Positions 23,800-34,578 of a DNA stretch of 64,000 nt are shown piece by piece (position 1 is the first letter of the stretch; each line of letters begins with the position of its first letter). The position numbers and the translations under genes are program-made. Source of the stretch: Pholis gunnellus (Eukaryota > Chordata > Actinopteri > Perciformes > Pholidae); NCBI GenBank assembly GCA_910591455.2, contig OU342821.1:1193501-1257500 (forward strand), in the 5' to 3' direction. The notes under the pieces were generated by a model. That model saw only the letters and a program-made list of their open reading frames with translations. It did not search any database and was not told the origin of the DNA.

Positions 23800-24290
23800 T
23801 ATCAACAGCCAAAGAACTGGACGTATTCAAAATTTGACCCGATGATGGTGCAAGGTCAGAGGACCTCGACAGCTACAAGGATGACATGCAGGCCGACCCG
23901 TAAATTAGCATCTCACCAGTTCTCTGGCCAAACAAACAAAACCGGAAGTGCAAACATGTGAACTACTTTCCGAGTTTTAGAACTCATCCATGCAGCTCTC
24001 TATTACTATTCATCCTAAGGGGGACATCAATTTGTGGACCAAATATCGCAGCAGTCTATTCATCTGTTGCGAAATTTTGCTAAAAACTACTAACGTGAGC
24101 CTCTTGGTGGGGCTCGAGGAAAAGTCAGGGGATCCCAAACGTCATTTGGATCCGTCCTGTGGATGGATTTCATGGAAATCTATCCGATAGTTGCTGAAAT
24201 ATTTCTGTCCGGACCAAAGTGAAGGACTGACCATGACCGATCCATAGAGCCACATCGGTAGCACGCCATGGTTGCGGAGCTGTGTGAACC
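23800..24290 (+). repeat. Dispersed teleost repeat
   Basis: Landmarks are TTTGACCCGATGATGGTGC, GAGGAAAAGTCAGGGGATCC, TTCATGGAAATCTATCCGAT, GTCCGGACCAAAGTG and CATAGAGCCACATCGGTAGC. I recognise this series from a repeat common in teleost genomes. Part of the same family appears at 26640-26745 (TTTTGACCAGATGATGG, AAGGCATCACCAAAG). Class unknown. Confidence 0.65.
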
Positions 24291-24734
24291 AAAATACTGT
24301 ATAACATAAATGTCTGTTGTTGACTCAAAAAGGCACAAAGGACTCACTAACAGAATGTTTAAGACAACACTTTTTCCACTTGATCACAGCTCTGGTGTAC
24401 ACGGCAACTCTCTGAGCGTTCTGCAGTAAAAGCTCTGTGTGACATATTGGCGAGTCCCCCGCTGATGCTAAATGGTAACCTCTGACAGTCGGGGGCTCCA
24501 GCTGAAGGCTTTCACACCCAGGCTTTTAAGCTTTGTTACCTCGGGGACCGACCGGCCCGCAAGCGCTTTAGGCCTCCGAACACCGGACAAAACAGCCACT
24601 GAAGTTTCATCATGAAACGAGAGATTGTGTCAGTCCTAATGACTTACAGAAGGAACGGAGGCAGAGGTTTTTGTCAGCTCTAATGACTTAGAGAACGATA
24701 CAGAGATTTTTCATCAGTAAGAACTTGCAGGAAA

Positions 24735-24773
24735 CAAGAGAAAAGGGAGGGAGGGAGGGAGGGAGGGAGGGGG
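24735..24773 (+). repeat. (GGGA)n microsatellite
   Basis: Tandem GGGA units, seven or so. Confidence 0.9.
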
Positions 24774-25575
24774 ACTTAGAGGGAAAACAATGAAGGATTA
24801 TAGGAGAAAGGGAGATGGCAGGAAGGGAGAATGAAGACGATTTTTCTAGACCAAGAGGGAAAATGGAAAAAGAGGGGAAGCAGAAAACATTAGACGGACA
24901 AAACGATGAGTTTCTACTCTCTAGTAAGAGGCTTTTGGCCTGCACGTCTTATCTAGACATGTCATGCTGCTTATTAGTTTCAGAATATGATAGTGTACTC
25001 ATAGGCGCCATCAGGAATACTTTACTAAGTCAATGAAAAAAAGGTTTTAAGGAATGTCAAATTGTGGATTTTTTTTTCTTCATATTAACAACATGCTGGT
25101 CTCTCCTCTATCCACTGCAGCCCAGTGTCCCAATTAGATTTGTACATGATGGATCTGCACCAAAAAGAATTCCTGTGGCAACTTACTTTTCCTCGTGATT
25201 AATTTGCACGGCAGTATATGTTTGTTTTCACTATTTGTTGTCATGACTACTTTTACACAGAACGTGAATATTATGAAAACGCGAGATCGATTTTCGTAGA
25301 CCAGATCCACTCCTTCTGTTCTACCTTTCACAATAAAATCCCTGGACACATACACTGCCTAACTGCTAACCATGCAGAGAGATATTCACTCAGAGCATTT
25401 CAGTGGAAGGAAACTCGATAAAATAGCTTACAGTAGCTAAGCTATGCGACTATTTATATCAGAGAGAACGGCCGACGCCGCTCCGGATCCCTGCCGTTGG
25501 TTCTAAGAAAATTTGCAGCGCTGCCAGTTTGATTAATTTTGCATTTCCGTATCATTTGTTGGTCGGAGCGGTTTG

Positions 25576-26474
25576 ACCTAGAACAGGGGTGGCCAACCCG
25601 CGGCTCCCGAGCCGCATGCGGCTCTTTGCCCGGTTTCATGCGGCTCTTACGTTCATATCGAAGTTTGTATTTGTGTTTTTTTAATGTTCGTGTTCGCTTC
25701 GCTTGAGTTAAATACGGTATTTTCGTCAAACGCGCATGTGCGGCCACAGATTACGTTCCTCGTCGACCCATTTAACGCCGAGACGGACTGTTTGAAAGCC
25801 CCGCTAGTCACAGATGAGGATGCGGCTGAGTTGGAGATGATCGATCTTTGTGAGGAGGACCAACTCAAACCTGCTTTAAGGGACGGGACCATTGAGTTCT
25901 GGAAAAGTGTGTCAATGAAAAAATACCCCAATGTCAAACGGGCTGCGCTTAAGATACTGTCAATGTTTGGGTCAACATACGTCTGCGAGTCTGTGTTTTC
26001 TACCCTGAAACACGTGAAATCATAGCATCGATCTGTTCTGACTGACACCCATGTGAAAGAATTGCTTCGAGTGGCAACAACGGAATACAAGCCAGATTTG
26101 AAGAGGATTGTTCAAGGCAAGGAATGCCAGAAGTCCCACTAAGTAACATGCATAGTAAAAGAAAAACACTATTGTAAATTATTATATTTTTGTTTGTGGA
26201 CTTGGTTGAACTGAGAGTTTGTCTGTGTGAGACAGTGCACACAATGTTCATTGTTGAAAATGACTGGCCTGTGGTCTTAGGAGTCCATTTCTGTCATTAT
26301 CATATTGGTGTGTGACATTTACAATAAATCTGGCTGAGCAAAGGTATGTGTGTGTGAGAGGAAGGGATAGGGTGATGTTCATGTGTGCCCATGTGTATGA
26401 TGTGGCTCTTTGCGGTAACACAGTAAAAAATGTGGCTCTTGGTCTCTGACTGGTTGGCCACCCCTGACCTAGAA
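25576..26474 (+). mobile_element. hAT transposon, internally deleted, with 8-bp target duplication
   Basis: The element proper is 25584-26466 (883 bp). Its ends are CAGGGGTGGCCAAC and, inverted, GTTGGCCACCCCTG. An exact 8-bp target duplication, ACCTAGAA, flanks it at 25576-25583 and 26467-26474, which is diagnostic for hAT. The coding remnant on the + strand (about 25750-26142) matches the C-terminal hAT dimerisation domain, with KYPNVKRAALKILSMFGSTY and VCESVFSTLKHVKS. A TAG at 26023-26025 interrupts the frame, which otherwise runs to a natural TAA at 26140-26142. The BED finger and most of the RNase H-like catalytic core are missing, so it cannot move by itself. It is most like the transposases related to GTF2IRD2/ZBED5-type host genes (from memory). 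Confidence 0.9.
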
Positions 26475-26745
26475 GATGATAACGTCAGAATGCTAACATG
26501 CTAATATTAAGCAGGTACAAATGGTTACCATGTTAACCAGCTTACTTTAGCTAGTTAGCATACTAATATTTAGTAGCGTGAAATGCAAAGTACAGCTGAG
26601 GCTGAGGCTGTCTTTAGTTTTGGAGGAATTTAGTCATAACCCAAAGTATCGAACAAATTGAAGTTTTGACCAGATGATGGTTTTAGAGGGAAAGTGAAGG
26701 CATCACCAAAGTTATTACAACCAAAAAACCAAACCACCTCTTTTG
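26475..26745 (+). repeat. Dispersed teleost repeat, second stretch
   Basis: Contains CAGAATGCTAACATGCTAAT, CAAAGTACAGCTGAGGCTGA and TTTTGACCAGATGATGG. These are landmarks of the same fish repeat as at 23800-24290, but mostly from its other half. It begins directly at the right target duplication of the hAT element. Confidence 0.6.
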
Positions 26746-27585
26746 TTTTTCTGTGTTTATATTTGGGATGGATGTCATTTGAGTCTCATTGTTGCCACTG
26801 AGTCACTCGGCTGTAGAATAAACATCAGCCGCCTCTGATATTTCTTCACATTCTGATCCATGATCCTTCTTGTGTTTGTGCTGTGACCACACAGACAGAC
26901 AACAATCAGTGGATTACTTTCATCCTGAAGAAAACGTCTAAATTTGATGTTTTCAAAGAAAATCTCAAGTTTTAAAGAGCATCCTTTTTCTATTTTTTCT
27001 ACACAGACATCTGACAGAAAAAGTGTTTGTCAGGTTCTAAGAGTGAACACAGAGAGGACACATCCCGTCCACCACCATGGGACAATATGAGCTGCACATC
27101 ATTTAGAGAAATTTGTTGATGGCAAACAAATTTGGATGGAATTTAAAATCTTGAATCTTTTTTTTTGTACATGACACTTGCACTCACTGGCTCTTAAGGA
27201 TGAACTTGTTGAAATGCATCATCGTCAGTGCAAGGCCGAGGGGTCAAAAAGAAAGGGTCAAAACAGAAAGACGAGGATGCAAAGAGAGAGGTTTAGTTCA
27301 TGAGAAAATGAGAAGAAAGACTGGACAAATTGAGAAGGACTAATGCAAACGCCACAATCTGTCTGTGGATTATTTGATTGCGAGTCGACTGAATGACCTC
27401 AGACTGTGGTCTGTGAAGGGCAGAGAGAACCCACACTGTGTGACAGACACAGACCCGCTGGTTAACTTGACATGCAGCTCGGCCTCTCTGCCGTTTTCAC
27501 TCAGCGGCTCAGAGGGAAATATGGATTCAAAAACCCTGAGAACTCCACTCACCTTTCGTCTTTTCTTTGACCCTTGTGTCTCTCT

Positions 27586-27587
27586 GC

Positions 27588-27651
<64 letters not shown>

Positions 27652-27652
27652 A
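27586..27652 (+). repeat. (CTG)n(ATG)n compound microsatellite
   Basis: About eight CTG units followed by about fourteen ATG units. The run of Leu then Met in one open frame is a by-product. Confidence 0.95.
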
Positions 27653-28384
27653 TTGGTTGGTTTGTCGCCCTGTCAGTCTGTCTGTCCAACACTTTGGTCC
27701 AGAGACAGATATCTTGACCTAGACTGGGATGCTTGTGCTGTGGTCCTTCACAGTCAGCAGAGGATTGTGGTCATTTGAAATGCCCTTAAGATTACCATCT
27801 AAACTCTTCCTTTCAATTAGAAAAGTCAGATTGAAAAGGCGAGTGTAGCCTTCTAGAAATGAGCAGCAGACATTCTTGAACCTCCTTGTCAGCAGTAATC
27901 ATCATTTTATCTTTGCTTGTTGCTCAAATTAAACTGTTCTTTTCCACTGACAGTAGTGGGAAAATTATTATTCTACACTGTTGCTTTATCATTTATTTAT
28001 TTAGTTTTCATCCACCCCTCTCTCTAAATTAAGCCAAATCTGGGAGCCCAACAGTGTTTGCGTCTGATGTTCTTTTATGCTTCTCACTGGATGAAATCAA
28101 GAAACCTGCATGACATCAATGTGAGAAAGATAAACCATCAAACTGCAATCAAATTTTACCAGGATCAAGTTTCCCATCAGTTTTACGAGAAGGATTTAAA
28201 AAAAACAACGTTTAATATTAAGTGTAAAAATCATCCAAAGATATTTTCCCTGTCAGTTTTCTTTACTGTGAACTGAGCAGAAAAAGGTCTGCTGTGTGTA
28301 TTTGATGCTGACATGCTAATCTTTGCAGCTGTCTCTTCAGTGATTTGGTGATTGGCTGAGAACTGAGAGGCTGCAGATGTGCTG

Positions 28385-28450
28385 TAATCTGAGGATTAGC
28401 TGCAGTCACTGCGGGATTACACAGATTATTTATGATTACGGCCCAGATTA
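28385..28450. promoter_or_regulatory. Cluster of GATTA/TAATC motifs, possible homeodomain binding region
   Basis: Six GATTA or TAATC pentamers occur within 66 bp, at 28385, 28394, 28415, 28424, 28434 and 28446. Two of them are GGATTA (28393-28398, 28414-28419), the core bound by OTX/PITX/CRX-type homeodomains. The stretch is unique-looking and lies about 220 bp before an exon. Function is an inference from motif density. Confidence 0.3.
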
Positions 28451-28667
28451 TCTCTAATGTTACAAAATAAAACTGGAATATCTTTTGAATACAGTGTTAT
28501 TTGATATTCTTAATAAGATAAGTAATTTCAAAAAATGAAGAAAATGAAATAACTAAAGAGTAATATGTGCGTAAGAAGATATGGTGATGATAAAAATGGT
28601 ATTATTACAATGTCAATGTGTGTTCAATTTGCAATTAAGTGTATGACGCTGTGTTTTCCTGCTTCAG

Positions 28668-28822
28668 GGAGCGGTCAGTGAACGTGTCGGAGCCAGAGTC
28701 TCTGGAGCTGATGGTCTCCAACCTGAAACCAGAGGAGAGCTACAGCTTCAGAGTCATCGCGTACAACGACGTGGGGCCAGGGGAGAGCTCCGCCCCCCTG
28801 AGGATCACCACCAAACCAGACC
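28668..28822 (+). CDS. dcc: dcc exon: C-terminal half of FN1
   Basis: Its first base completes an Arg codon begun in the previous exon, then ERSVNVSEPESLELMVSNLK and PEESYSFRVIAYNDVGPGES follow, up to the end of FN1 (LRITTKPD). Human DCC has [24 protein letters not shown] here; the Y-x-F-R-V-x-A-x-N F-strand signature and the GPGESS G-strand motif are kept. NVS is a possible N-glycosylation site, at the place of NTT in human. The donor is GACC|GTATGA and the exon ends in phase 1. A CA repeat starts 9 nt into the next intron. Confidence 0.95.
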
Positions 28823-30075
28823 GTATGACAGACACACACACACACACACACACATCTGAATCTGTAATGTGTTTCTTGCTTTGTGTATGGTATTGCTAGA
28901 CAAGAGACCGTTTCCACAAGTCATCAACAGCTCCTGCAGCTTAAACTGGGCTAGTTGAACAGTTTCAGGGCCGACTTACAGGGGAGGACTGGGAATGGAG
29001 AAATGGCTGTGGACTTCATCCATCCATCCACGAGTACAAGTGAAAGTGTTTTGTCACATTTGAGGAAATTTGCTCCAGGCAATCCTGGAATAAAGCGGTT
29101 GCCGGCGTGGAGGCATTGTTGCTTCTACCGTAATCGCTGATTTAATGCACCACCCGGCGAGCATGCAGAGTGGCCCAAGTCAGTGCACCAACCATGTTGC
29201 GTGACCAACAGGTGCATGCAGCTTTAGCTAACATGCTCAATTGCTCGTGGTGGATCCTCCGGTGGTTACGTTTGCTTCCACGAGAAACGTTTATCTTCAG
29301 TGAGGTGTGTGAGGCGTTTCTACTGTTTGAGACAATAATGTTTGTCACAGTTGTGAATGCAGAGCCCCCTCTCCCAATTGTAGTAATCCAGAGACAGGAG
29401 GGAAACAAGAAAGAGAGAGAGAAGCAAGCCGCAAACAGCTTCTGTTTCTACACACCTCCCTCTGCTGATTTTGGAGAATCGTTGACTAATTTAAAATATA
29501 TATATATGCTTTATTCTCATTAAAGTGCTCTGATTGATAAATGTGTTCTTTGGTTTGAAACTGGAGCCTTATGTTGTAGTTCTTTAGCATTCCTGAGGCT
29601 ATCGCCAAGATGAAATTTGGAAATCTGGGTAGTGGGTATAGTCTTCACGTACACTCAGGAAATGGATTGAAAACACATTAGTTACTTTCAGATTGTTATT
29701 ATTCAAACCACATATTTTTGATCTATTGGGAGAAACCAAGCACTCCTATGTAAAATCAGATATTCAGCACCCCCATATAGCCAGAATGGAGTGATCCTTT
29801 GCCACTTTTGTGACAATTTGACTGTTCTGACCTCAAACAATATTTTGTTTAAAGATGAAATGAACCAAACGAAAACATAAATACAATAGTTTTTAACAAA
29901 TTCATAATTTATGTATGACCCTCCAGTAACTATTTGAAAAGCCCTCAATGCTGCAGAAAATGGGCCTACAGTCAATGTAGTGATGGTAGATGCAGCAGTG
30001 GCGGGTGTAATATTAGCAGTATCAGTATTTGTGGGGTGTGTGTGAGCAGTGTGTTGTCTCTGTGTGTCTCTACAG
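28823..30075 (+). other. dcc: dcc intron between FN1 and FN2 (1.25 kb)
   Basis: Starts with GTATGACAGA and a CA repeat at 28831-28853. No transposon was recognised. Short open frames at 28955-29140, 29142-29408 (minus) and 29170-29523 have no recognised domain. The acceptor is TCTCTACAG at 30067-30075. Confidence 0.7.
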
Positions 30076-30224
30076 TACAAGTTCCCAGCAGGGTGGAGTC
30101 TCTCCAAGCCGAGGCTCTGTCTCCTACTTCGGTCCAGGTGAACTGGGAGCCTCCCAGCCAACCGAATGGCCCCATCCTGGGCTACAGACTGCTGTGGACC
30201 GAGAGCCCCTCTGCCAAGGAACAG
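30076..30224 (+). CDS. dcc: dcc exon: N-terminal half of FN2
   Basis: Two bases complete a Leu codon, then QVPSRVESLQAEALSPTSVQ and VNWEPPSQPNGPILGYRLLW follow. Human DCC has LQVPGPVENLQAVSTSPTS and ITWEPPAYANGPVQGYRL here. The B-strand Trp (NWEPP) and the NGPI-x-GYRL loop and C strand are conserved. The exon ends after the Gln of AKEQ in phase 0. The donor CAG|GTCAGC is weaker than the consensus at positions +3 to +5. The following intron is mostly a LINE fragment that begins about 50 nt after this donor. Confidence 0.95.
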
Positions 30225-30986
30225 GTCAGCACCGTCACTGCCTTAGCTGTAACTGTAAAATGTTAAAAAAAAACAGCTCGCTCACATGGCAAGTGCACGT
30301 TGAAAACCTTTGTTCCAGGCTACAACAAAGGACGTGTTTTTTGAGCAGGCTTAGACTCTGTGGTGTTAATAGTAAACTCAGGATTCTGTTTTATCAAATG
30401 ATTCTAAAGAGTGTCATTGGATATGGCACAGGTATGGTATGGTCAGTACGTTTAAAGTCTAAGCTTGCACGTCTTACTTAAACGGCCAGGATGATCGTAG
30501 GGAAAAAAGAACAACACTATCTTCAGCCCTGATATGAAACATCGGTGCTCAGGGAGGCACAGGAAATTCTAAACGACCCAACACATATTCTGAACCCAGA
30601 ATTCCAGCTGTTGCCTTCAGACAGACGGTTCAGAATGCTAATCTGCAGGCTGAATAAGTACAAAAATCCAATCATTCCATCCTCCATCAAATTATTAAAT
30701 AGCAACAAGATACAATTTTATTGGGGACTAATATATTGTGACTTGATTATTTATTATCTGTGATGATCACACCTGGTGTTATTATCCGTTACAATTGTCG
30801 ACACGTGTTTTTAAGCATGTTTATGCATGAGCTTATGTGTGATCTATGTTCTATGCGTGTATGTGGATTTTGACGCTGGCAAGTGTTTTGTGTGATGCGG
30901 CGGCTTGGTGCCCAAGACAAATTTCCCTGCGGCACGATAAAGTATATCTTATCTTATCTTAACTGCTCCTCTGTGTTTGTGTTCAG
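30225..30986 (+). other. dcc: dcc intron inside FN2, almost filled by a LINE fragment
   Basis: 762 bp in total. LINE-like sequence occupies about 30270-30961. That leaves roughly 45 bp after the donor and 25 bp before the acceptor GTGTTCAG, whose pyrimidine-rich part (CTGCTCCTCTGTGTTTGTG) follows the LINE tail directly. Confidence 0.8.
30270..30961 (+). mobile_element. 5'-truncated LINE fragment, CR1/L2-like
   Basis: The reading frame gives SLTWQVHVENLCSRLQQRTC, then further C-terminal reverse-transcriptase-like sequence. After TAA (30479-30481) and TGA (30530-30532) in the same frame it continues VLREAQEILNDPTHILNPEF and FRMLICRLNKYKNPIIPSSI. This is the pattern at the very end of ORF2 in fish CR1/L2-type LINEs. 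The 3' end has TTTCCCTGCGGCACGATAAA and finishes in TCTTA repeats, a microsatellite-like tail in place of poly(A). Two in-frame stops and the missing 5' part make it dead. Clade assignment is from memory; Rex1/Babar is a possible family. Confidence 0.75.
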
Positions 30987-31125
30987 AGTGTGGAGGTGAA
31001 CGGACTCAACTACAAGATGGAGGGACTCAACAAGTTCACGGAGTACACGGTTCGGGTTTTGGCGGTCAACCGCTACGGACCGGGCACCGCCCCGGAGACC
31101 GCCAGCATCACCACCCAATCAGACG
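30987..31125 (+). CDS. dcc: dcc exon: C-terminal half of FN2
   Basis: Encodes SVEVNGLNYKMEGLNKFTEY, TVRVLAVNRYGPGTAPETA and SITTQSD. Human DCC has [20 protein letters not shown] and LAYNRYGPG. The F-strand tyrosine (TEYTVRV) and the RYGPG turn are conserved. It starts in phase 0 after GTGTTCAG and ends in phase 1 at ACG|GTGAGC. Joined to the previous exon it completes FN2. Confidence 0.95.
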
Positions 31126-31295
31126 GTGAGCTCTACCTAAACGTTTCCCTATCCACACAATGTACGCACATCAGTAAGTGAATGCATCACTGTTCACTAC
31201 GCAGTGACGACAGTGTCCATGTGTGTCAATCAGTTCTCACTGCAGAATAAGGAAAAAATTAATTTTACCCATATTAACAACAGCCTTTCACAAGT

Positions 31296-31937
31296 GTGAC
31301 ATGAACATCTTTAAGTATCTCGGGGTCTTGTTCACGAGTGAGGGTAAGATGGAGCGGGAGATCGACAGGCGGATCGGTGCGGCTGCAGCAGTAAAGCAGG
31401 CGCTGCACCGGACCGTCTTGCTGAAGAGAGAGCTGAGCCGGAAGGCAAAGCTCTCAATTTACTGGTCGGTCTACGTTCCTACCCTCACCTATGGTCACGA
31501 ACTCTGGGTCGTGACCGAAAGGACAAGGTCGTGGGTACAAGTGGCCGAAATGAGTTTCCTCCGTAGGGTGGCCGGGCTCAGCCTTAGAGATAGGGTAAGG
31601 AGCTCGGACATCAGGAGGGAACTTGGAGTCGAGCCGCTACTCCTTCGCATCGAAAGGAGTCAGCTGAGGTGGTTTGGGCATCTGATTAGGATGCCTCCTG
31701 GACGCCTCCCACTGGAGGTTTTCCGGGCACGTCCAACTGGGAGGAGACCCCGGGGAAGACCCAGAACACGCTGGAGGGATTATATCTCCCAGCTGGCCTG
31801 GGAACGCCTCGGGATCCCCCAGTATGAGCTGGAACATGTTGCGGGCGAGAGGGAAGTCTGGGTCAGCCTGCTTGGCCTGCTGCCACCGCGACCCGACCCC
31901 GGATAAGCGGAGGAAAATGGATGGATGGATGGATGGA
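31296..31937 (+). mobile_element. Rex3-like (RTE clade) LINE, 3' end only
   Basis: An uninterrupted frame of about 200 codons encodes the C-terminal part of a LINE ORF2: FKYLGVLFTSEGKMEREIDR, then YGHELWVVTERTRSWVQVAE, MSFLRRVAGLSLRDRVRSSD and RWFGHLIRMPPGRLPLEVFR, ending LLPPRPDPG and TAA at 31904-31906. The 3' end CGGAGGAAAATGGATGGATG, with tandem ATGG units, fits Rex3 of fish, whose copies are usually 5'-truncated and end in GATG repeats (from memory). The reverse-transcriptase core and endonuclease are missing. The absence of stops suggests a fairly recent insertion. It is in the same orientation as dcc. Confidence 0.8.
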
Positions 31938-33077
31938 CATGAACAGGATCAAAATGTTTAGTTATTTATTTAAAGTGAAAACTCTTCTTTTGTTTTATTC
32001 TCTCAAAGTCTGCAAGTCTCTACCAAAGATACACACAATTCAACAACAAAACAAAAACGCCTTGGTCACATCCGGTTATATATCACTATTCATACCACAG
32101 GAAAAGGAAAACTGGGTCTACATTATAACAGTTTGCAAAAAGCTGAGGACAATAGCAGCTATGGCCCTCAGCAATGATTTGTAGTCGGACACTTGGGAAA
32201 GATTCTGCTGTGGAGGAAAACCATCATTAATTAGTGAATTATAGATCAATGCATTTAAAACATTTGCAGAGCAACTGCGGTAATATTTAAAGTGGCATTA
32301 GCATCTTTAGTTCTTGTATGTTATTGAAGTTCAGGTTGTAAAATATTCACATGGGACATTGCTGGAAATATTAAAACAAAAATGATGTCAGTGCAATGGA
32401 AACAGAGTGCGTCATTTGTAACTAGAGCTTCTACTGAAGATGAAAACATCAGATCTATGTATCTGTAACCTTCCTTTGGGTTAATAATACATGCAAGAAG
32501 CAGAAAAGTCATATTTCCACTATGTTTTCCACATGAAGCTTTATAATCCTGTTATTTTACGGTGCCTTCCTCTTCGGAACGGTTTAACGGCACCTGGCGA
32601 GAGAATGAGCACCAACAGCTGTTTATCTTGATGAACCTAACTTCTGATATTCACATAACAGTAGTTCATTCATTCACATTTTATTTGGGGATTTTTTAGA
32701 AATCTAGTAAAGCTTTGGGCTATATTTGGAGGGAAACCTGACTTCTGTTAACTGCAGTCCAGCTATGGGGTTGTTCATGTGAAAAAAAGAAGGGTTTGAA
32801 TCACATGCAACAGATGAAGAGCAGCAGTTTTCAATTTGCGTGTGCGTTCCTACGAAAGCCAGCAATGCTCCCTACATGCAGGGAAAAGAAGAGACAATGT
32901 TCTGCTTTAATCCAGGTTCTCACTAAAGGCACTGGGATTGTATTGGTCCAAAGAGGGATCCGCTTTGCACGACCCGTTGCGGCTCTCTCTTGAAAGATTA
33001 TGACTCGATGCAGAAAACTCAAAACGTAACCGTGCACTTTACCACTGTACAAACAGTTTTACCACATGTTCCAGAAA

Positions 33078-33078
<1 letters not shown>

Positions 33079-33128
<50 letters not shown>

Positions 33129-33143
33129 TATATATATATGTTT
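33079..33143. repeat. (TA)n microsatellite
   Basis: Alternating TA to about 33124, a GAGA interruption, then more TA. Confidence 0.95.
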
Positions 33144-33679
33144 GTTTTTTTGTTTGTTTTTAAGATTTAAGATACCCTTCAAAATATTGCTGTCGTGGCA
33201 ATCAGGAAGTGATTGAAGAAGTTTTGATGGGGGGGGGGCTATGCTTTGGTTTACATTTAGACCACAGGCTGGGTCTGTAATATCTCTTCTGATTGGTACA
33301 TTGCGATTTGTGTTCAGCTGCTGACTGGAGCTCAGACGGGTCTGTTGTTAATAAACTTCCACACAAGGACATTGAGAGAGAATGGAGGCGTCCCTCCAGC
33401 TGCATTCACACCGTAAAAACGATCCGTAATAACACACACACACACACACAGATGCAGAGAGTCTGCATTGTGAATCTTCCGGCTGCGTCTCAATGATAAC
33501 AATGACTCGTGTGGCTAATTGAATCCACAGTAAAAGTGACACACAGCAGCTGAATCAACAGATAAGCTTCCAACGGTTAATCAGGCGTCTGGTTGGACGG
33601 ACGCGGGCCGCATGCAAACCAAAACAACACTTTGATTCTCGATTTTGAGCGCCCCCGATTCGCGGGACTACGTGTCTGC

Positions 33680-33990
33680 GGCCTCTTCATCATCCTGCTC
33701 ATCCTCCTCCCATCTTTCGTCACATTAATTCTCTTCTTCATCCTTGTTAGTGCCTCTTTATTCTTCATTTACGCTTCCTGTTCTTCACGTTTCCTTTCCT
33801 TGTTGCTCTTGACTTCGTTGAAATCTTCTCCTTCCCCTTCATCATCATCGTCTTTATCTTTTTTTTATACTTTTTGTTTGTCTTCTCCATCCTCCTTTTT
33901 ATTTTCTTCTTCTTTGCCTTCAACTCAAATGTCATCTTTCTTTTTTTCGTCCTCATCTCCTTCATCTTTGTGTTGTTTCCTTTTCCAGAA
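33680..33990 (+). repeat. Pyrimidine-rich tract with TTCTTC and TCATC units
   Basis: About 300 bp rich in C and T with irregular TTCTT, CCTC and TCATC units. The Phe/Ser/Leu-rich and Lys-rich open frames across it are compositional. Confidence 0.75.
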
Positions 33991-34578
33991 CTGACTTCAG
34001 AACAGTTTGTGTGGTTGTGTGTTTGTGTGTGTGTAGTGACACCTGTCATGCGTCCCGTGCTAATCTTGTTTTGCTGCGGTGCCACAGTCAGATCTTGGAG
34101 GGCGAACGCCTCGATCCGTCTGCGCCGATGTCATCATCAGGGTGATTGATTGACAGCAGGGATCTGTCAGCGAACCGAGTCAGCCAACGCGCTGACACTA
34201 AAGAATGACGATAATGAGTGAGTTCAGATCCAGAGTCCTCTGAGGGAAACAAACTCCTTTTTAGATGAGTTTAGCGTAGCATAAAAACTGGAAGCAGGGG
34301 GAAGCTGTTAGCCAAGCTCGAATGAAGAAATACACCAGCGACTCTGAAACAGTCTGGTTCATTTATGACATTGATATTCATCTTGTGCGATTCAGTAAAT
34401 CCCAAAATGTCCGATTGTTCCTTTAATTCCTGAGGTCCTGACTTCATGTCCAGGTTAGCTTCTGTAATCCAACATCTGTCTGATAAAAAACAAAAAAAGA
34501 CAGTAGTTTACAGACCATTATCTAAAAGAAGTTGACATCCTCTACAGCGCATGCTATCAGACTGTGAAACCCTCGTGT

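Larger units (their letters stand above)
23625..28667 (+). other. dcc: dcc intron inside FN1 (5.0 kb)
   Basis: No exon seen. It contains a dispersed repeat at 23800-24290, a G-rich microsatellite at 24735-24773, the hAT element at 25584-26466, a second dispersed-repeat stretch at 26475-26745 and a CTG/ATG microsatellite at 27586-27652. A cluster of GATTA motifs lies at 28385-28450. Stretches 24300-24730, 24780-25570, 26750-27585 and 27660-28380 look like unique intronic DNA. The acceptor is TGCTTCAG at 28660-28667. Confidence 0.75.

Noticed and set aside
29142..29523. Overlapping open frames in the FN1-FN2 intron
   Set aside because: No recognised domain, and no splice or start evidence; lengths (88 and 117 codons) are within chance for this much sequence.
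31223..31295. Start of the Rex3-like frame as a gene start
   Set aside because: The first 20 or so codons before 31296 do not match the LINE; they are intronic sequence in frame by chance.
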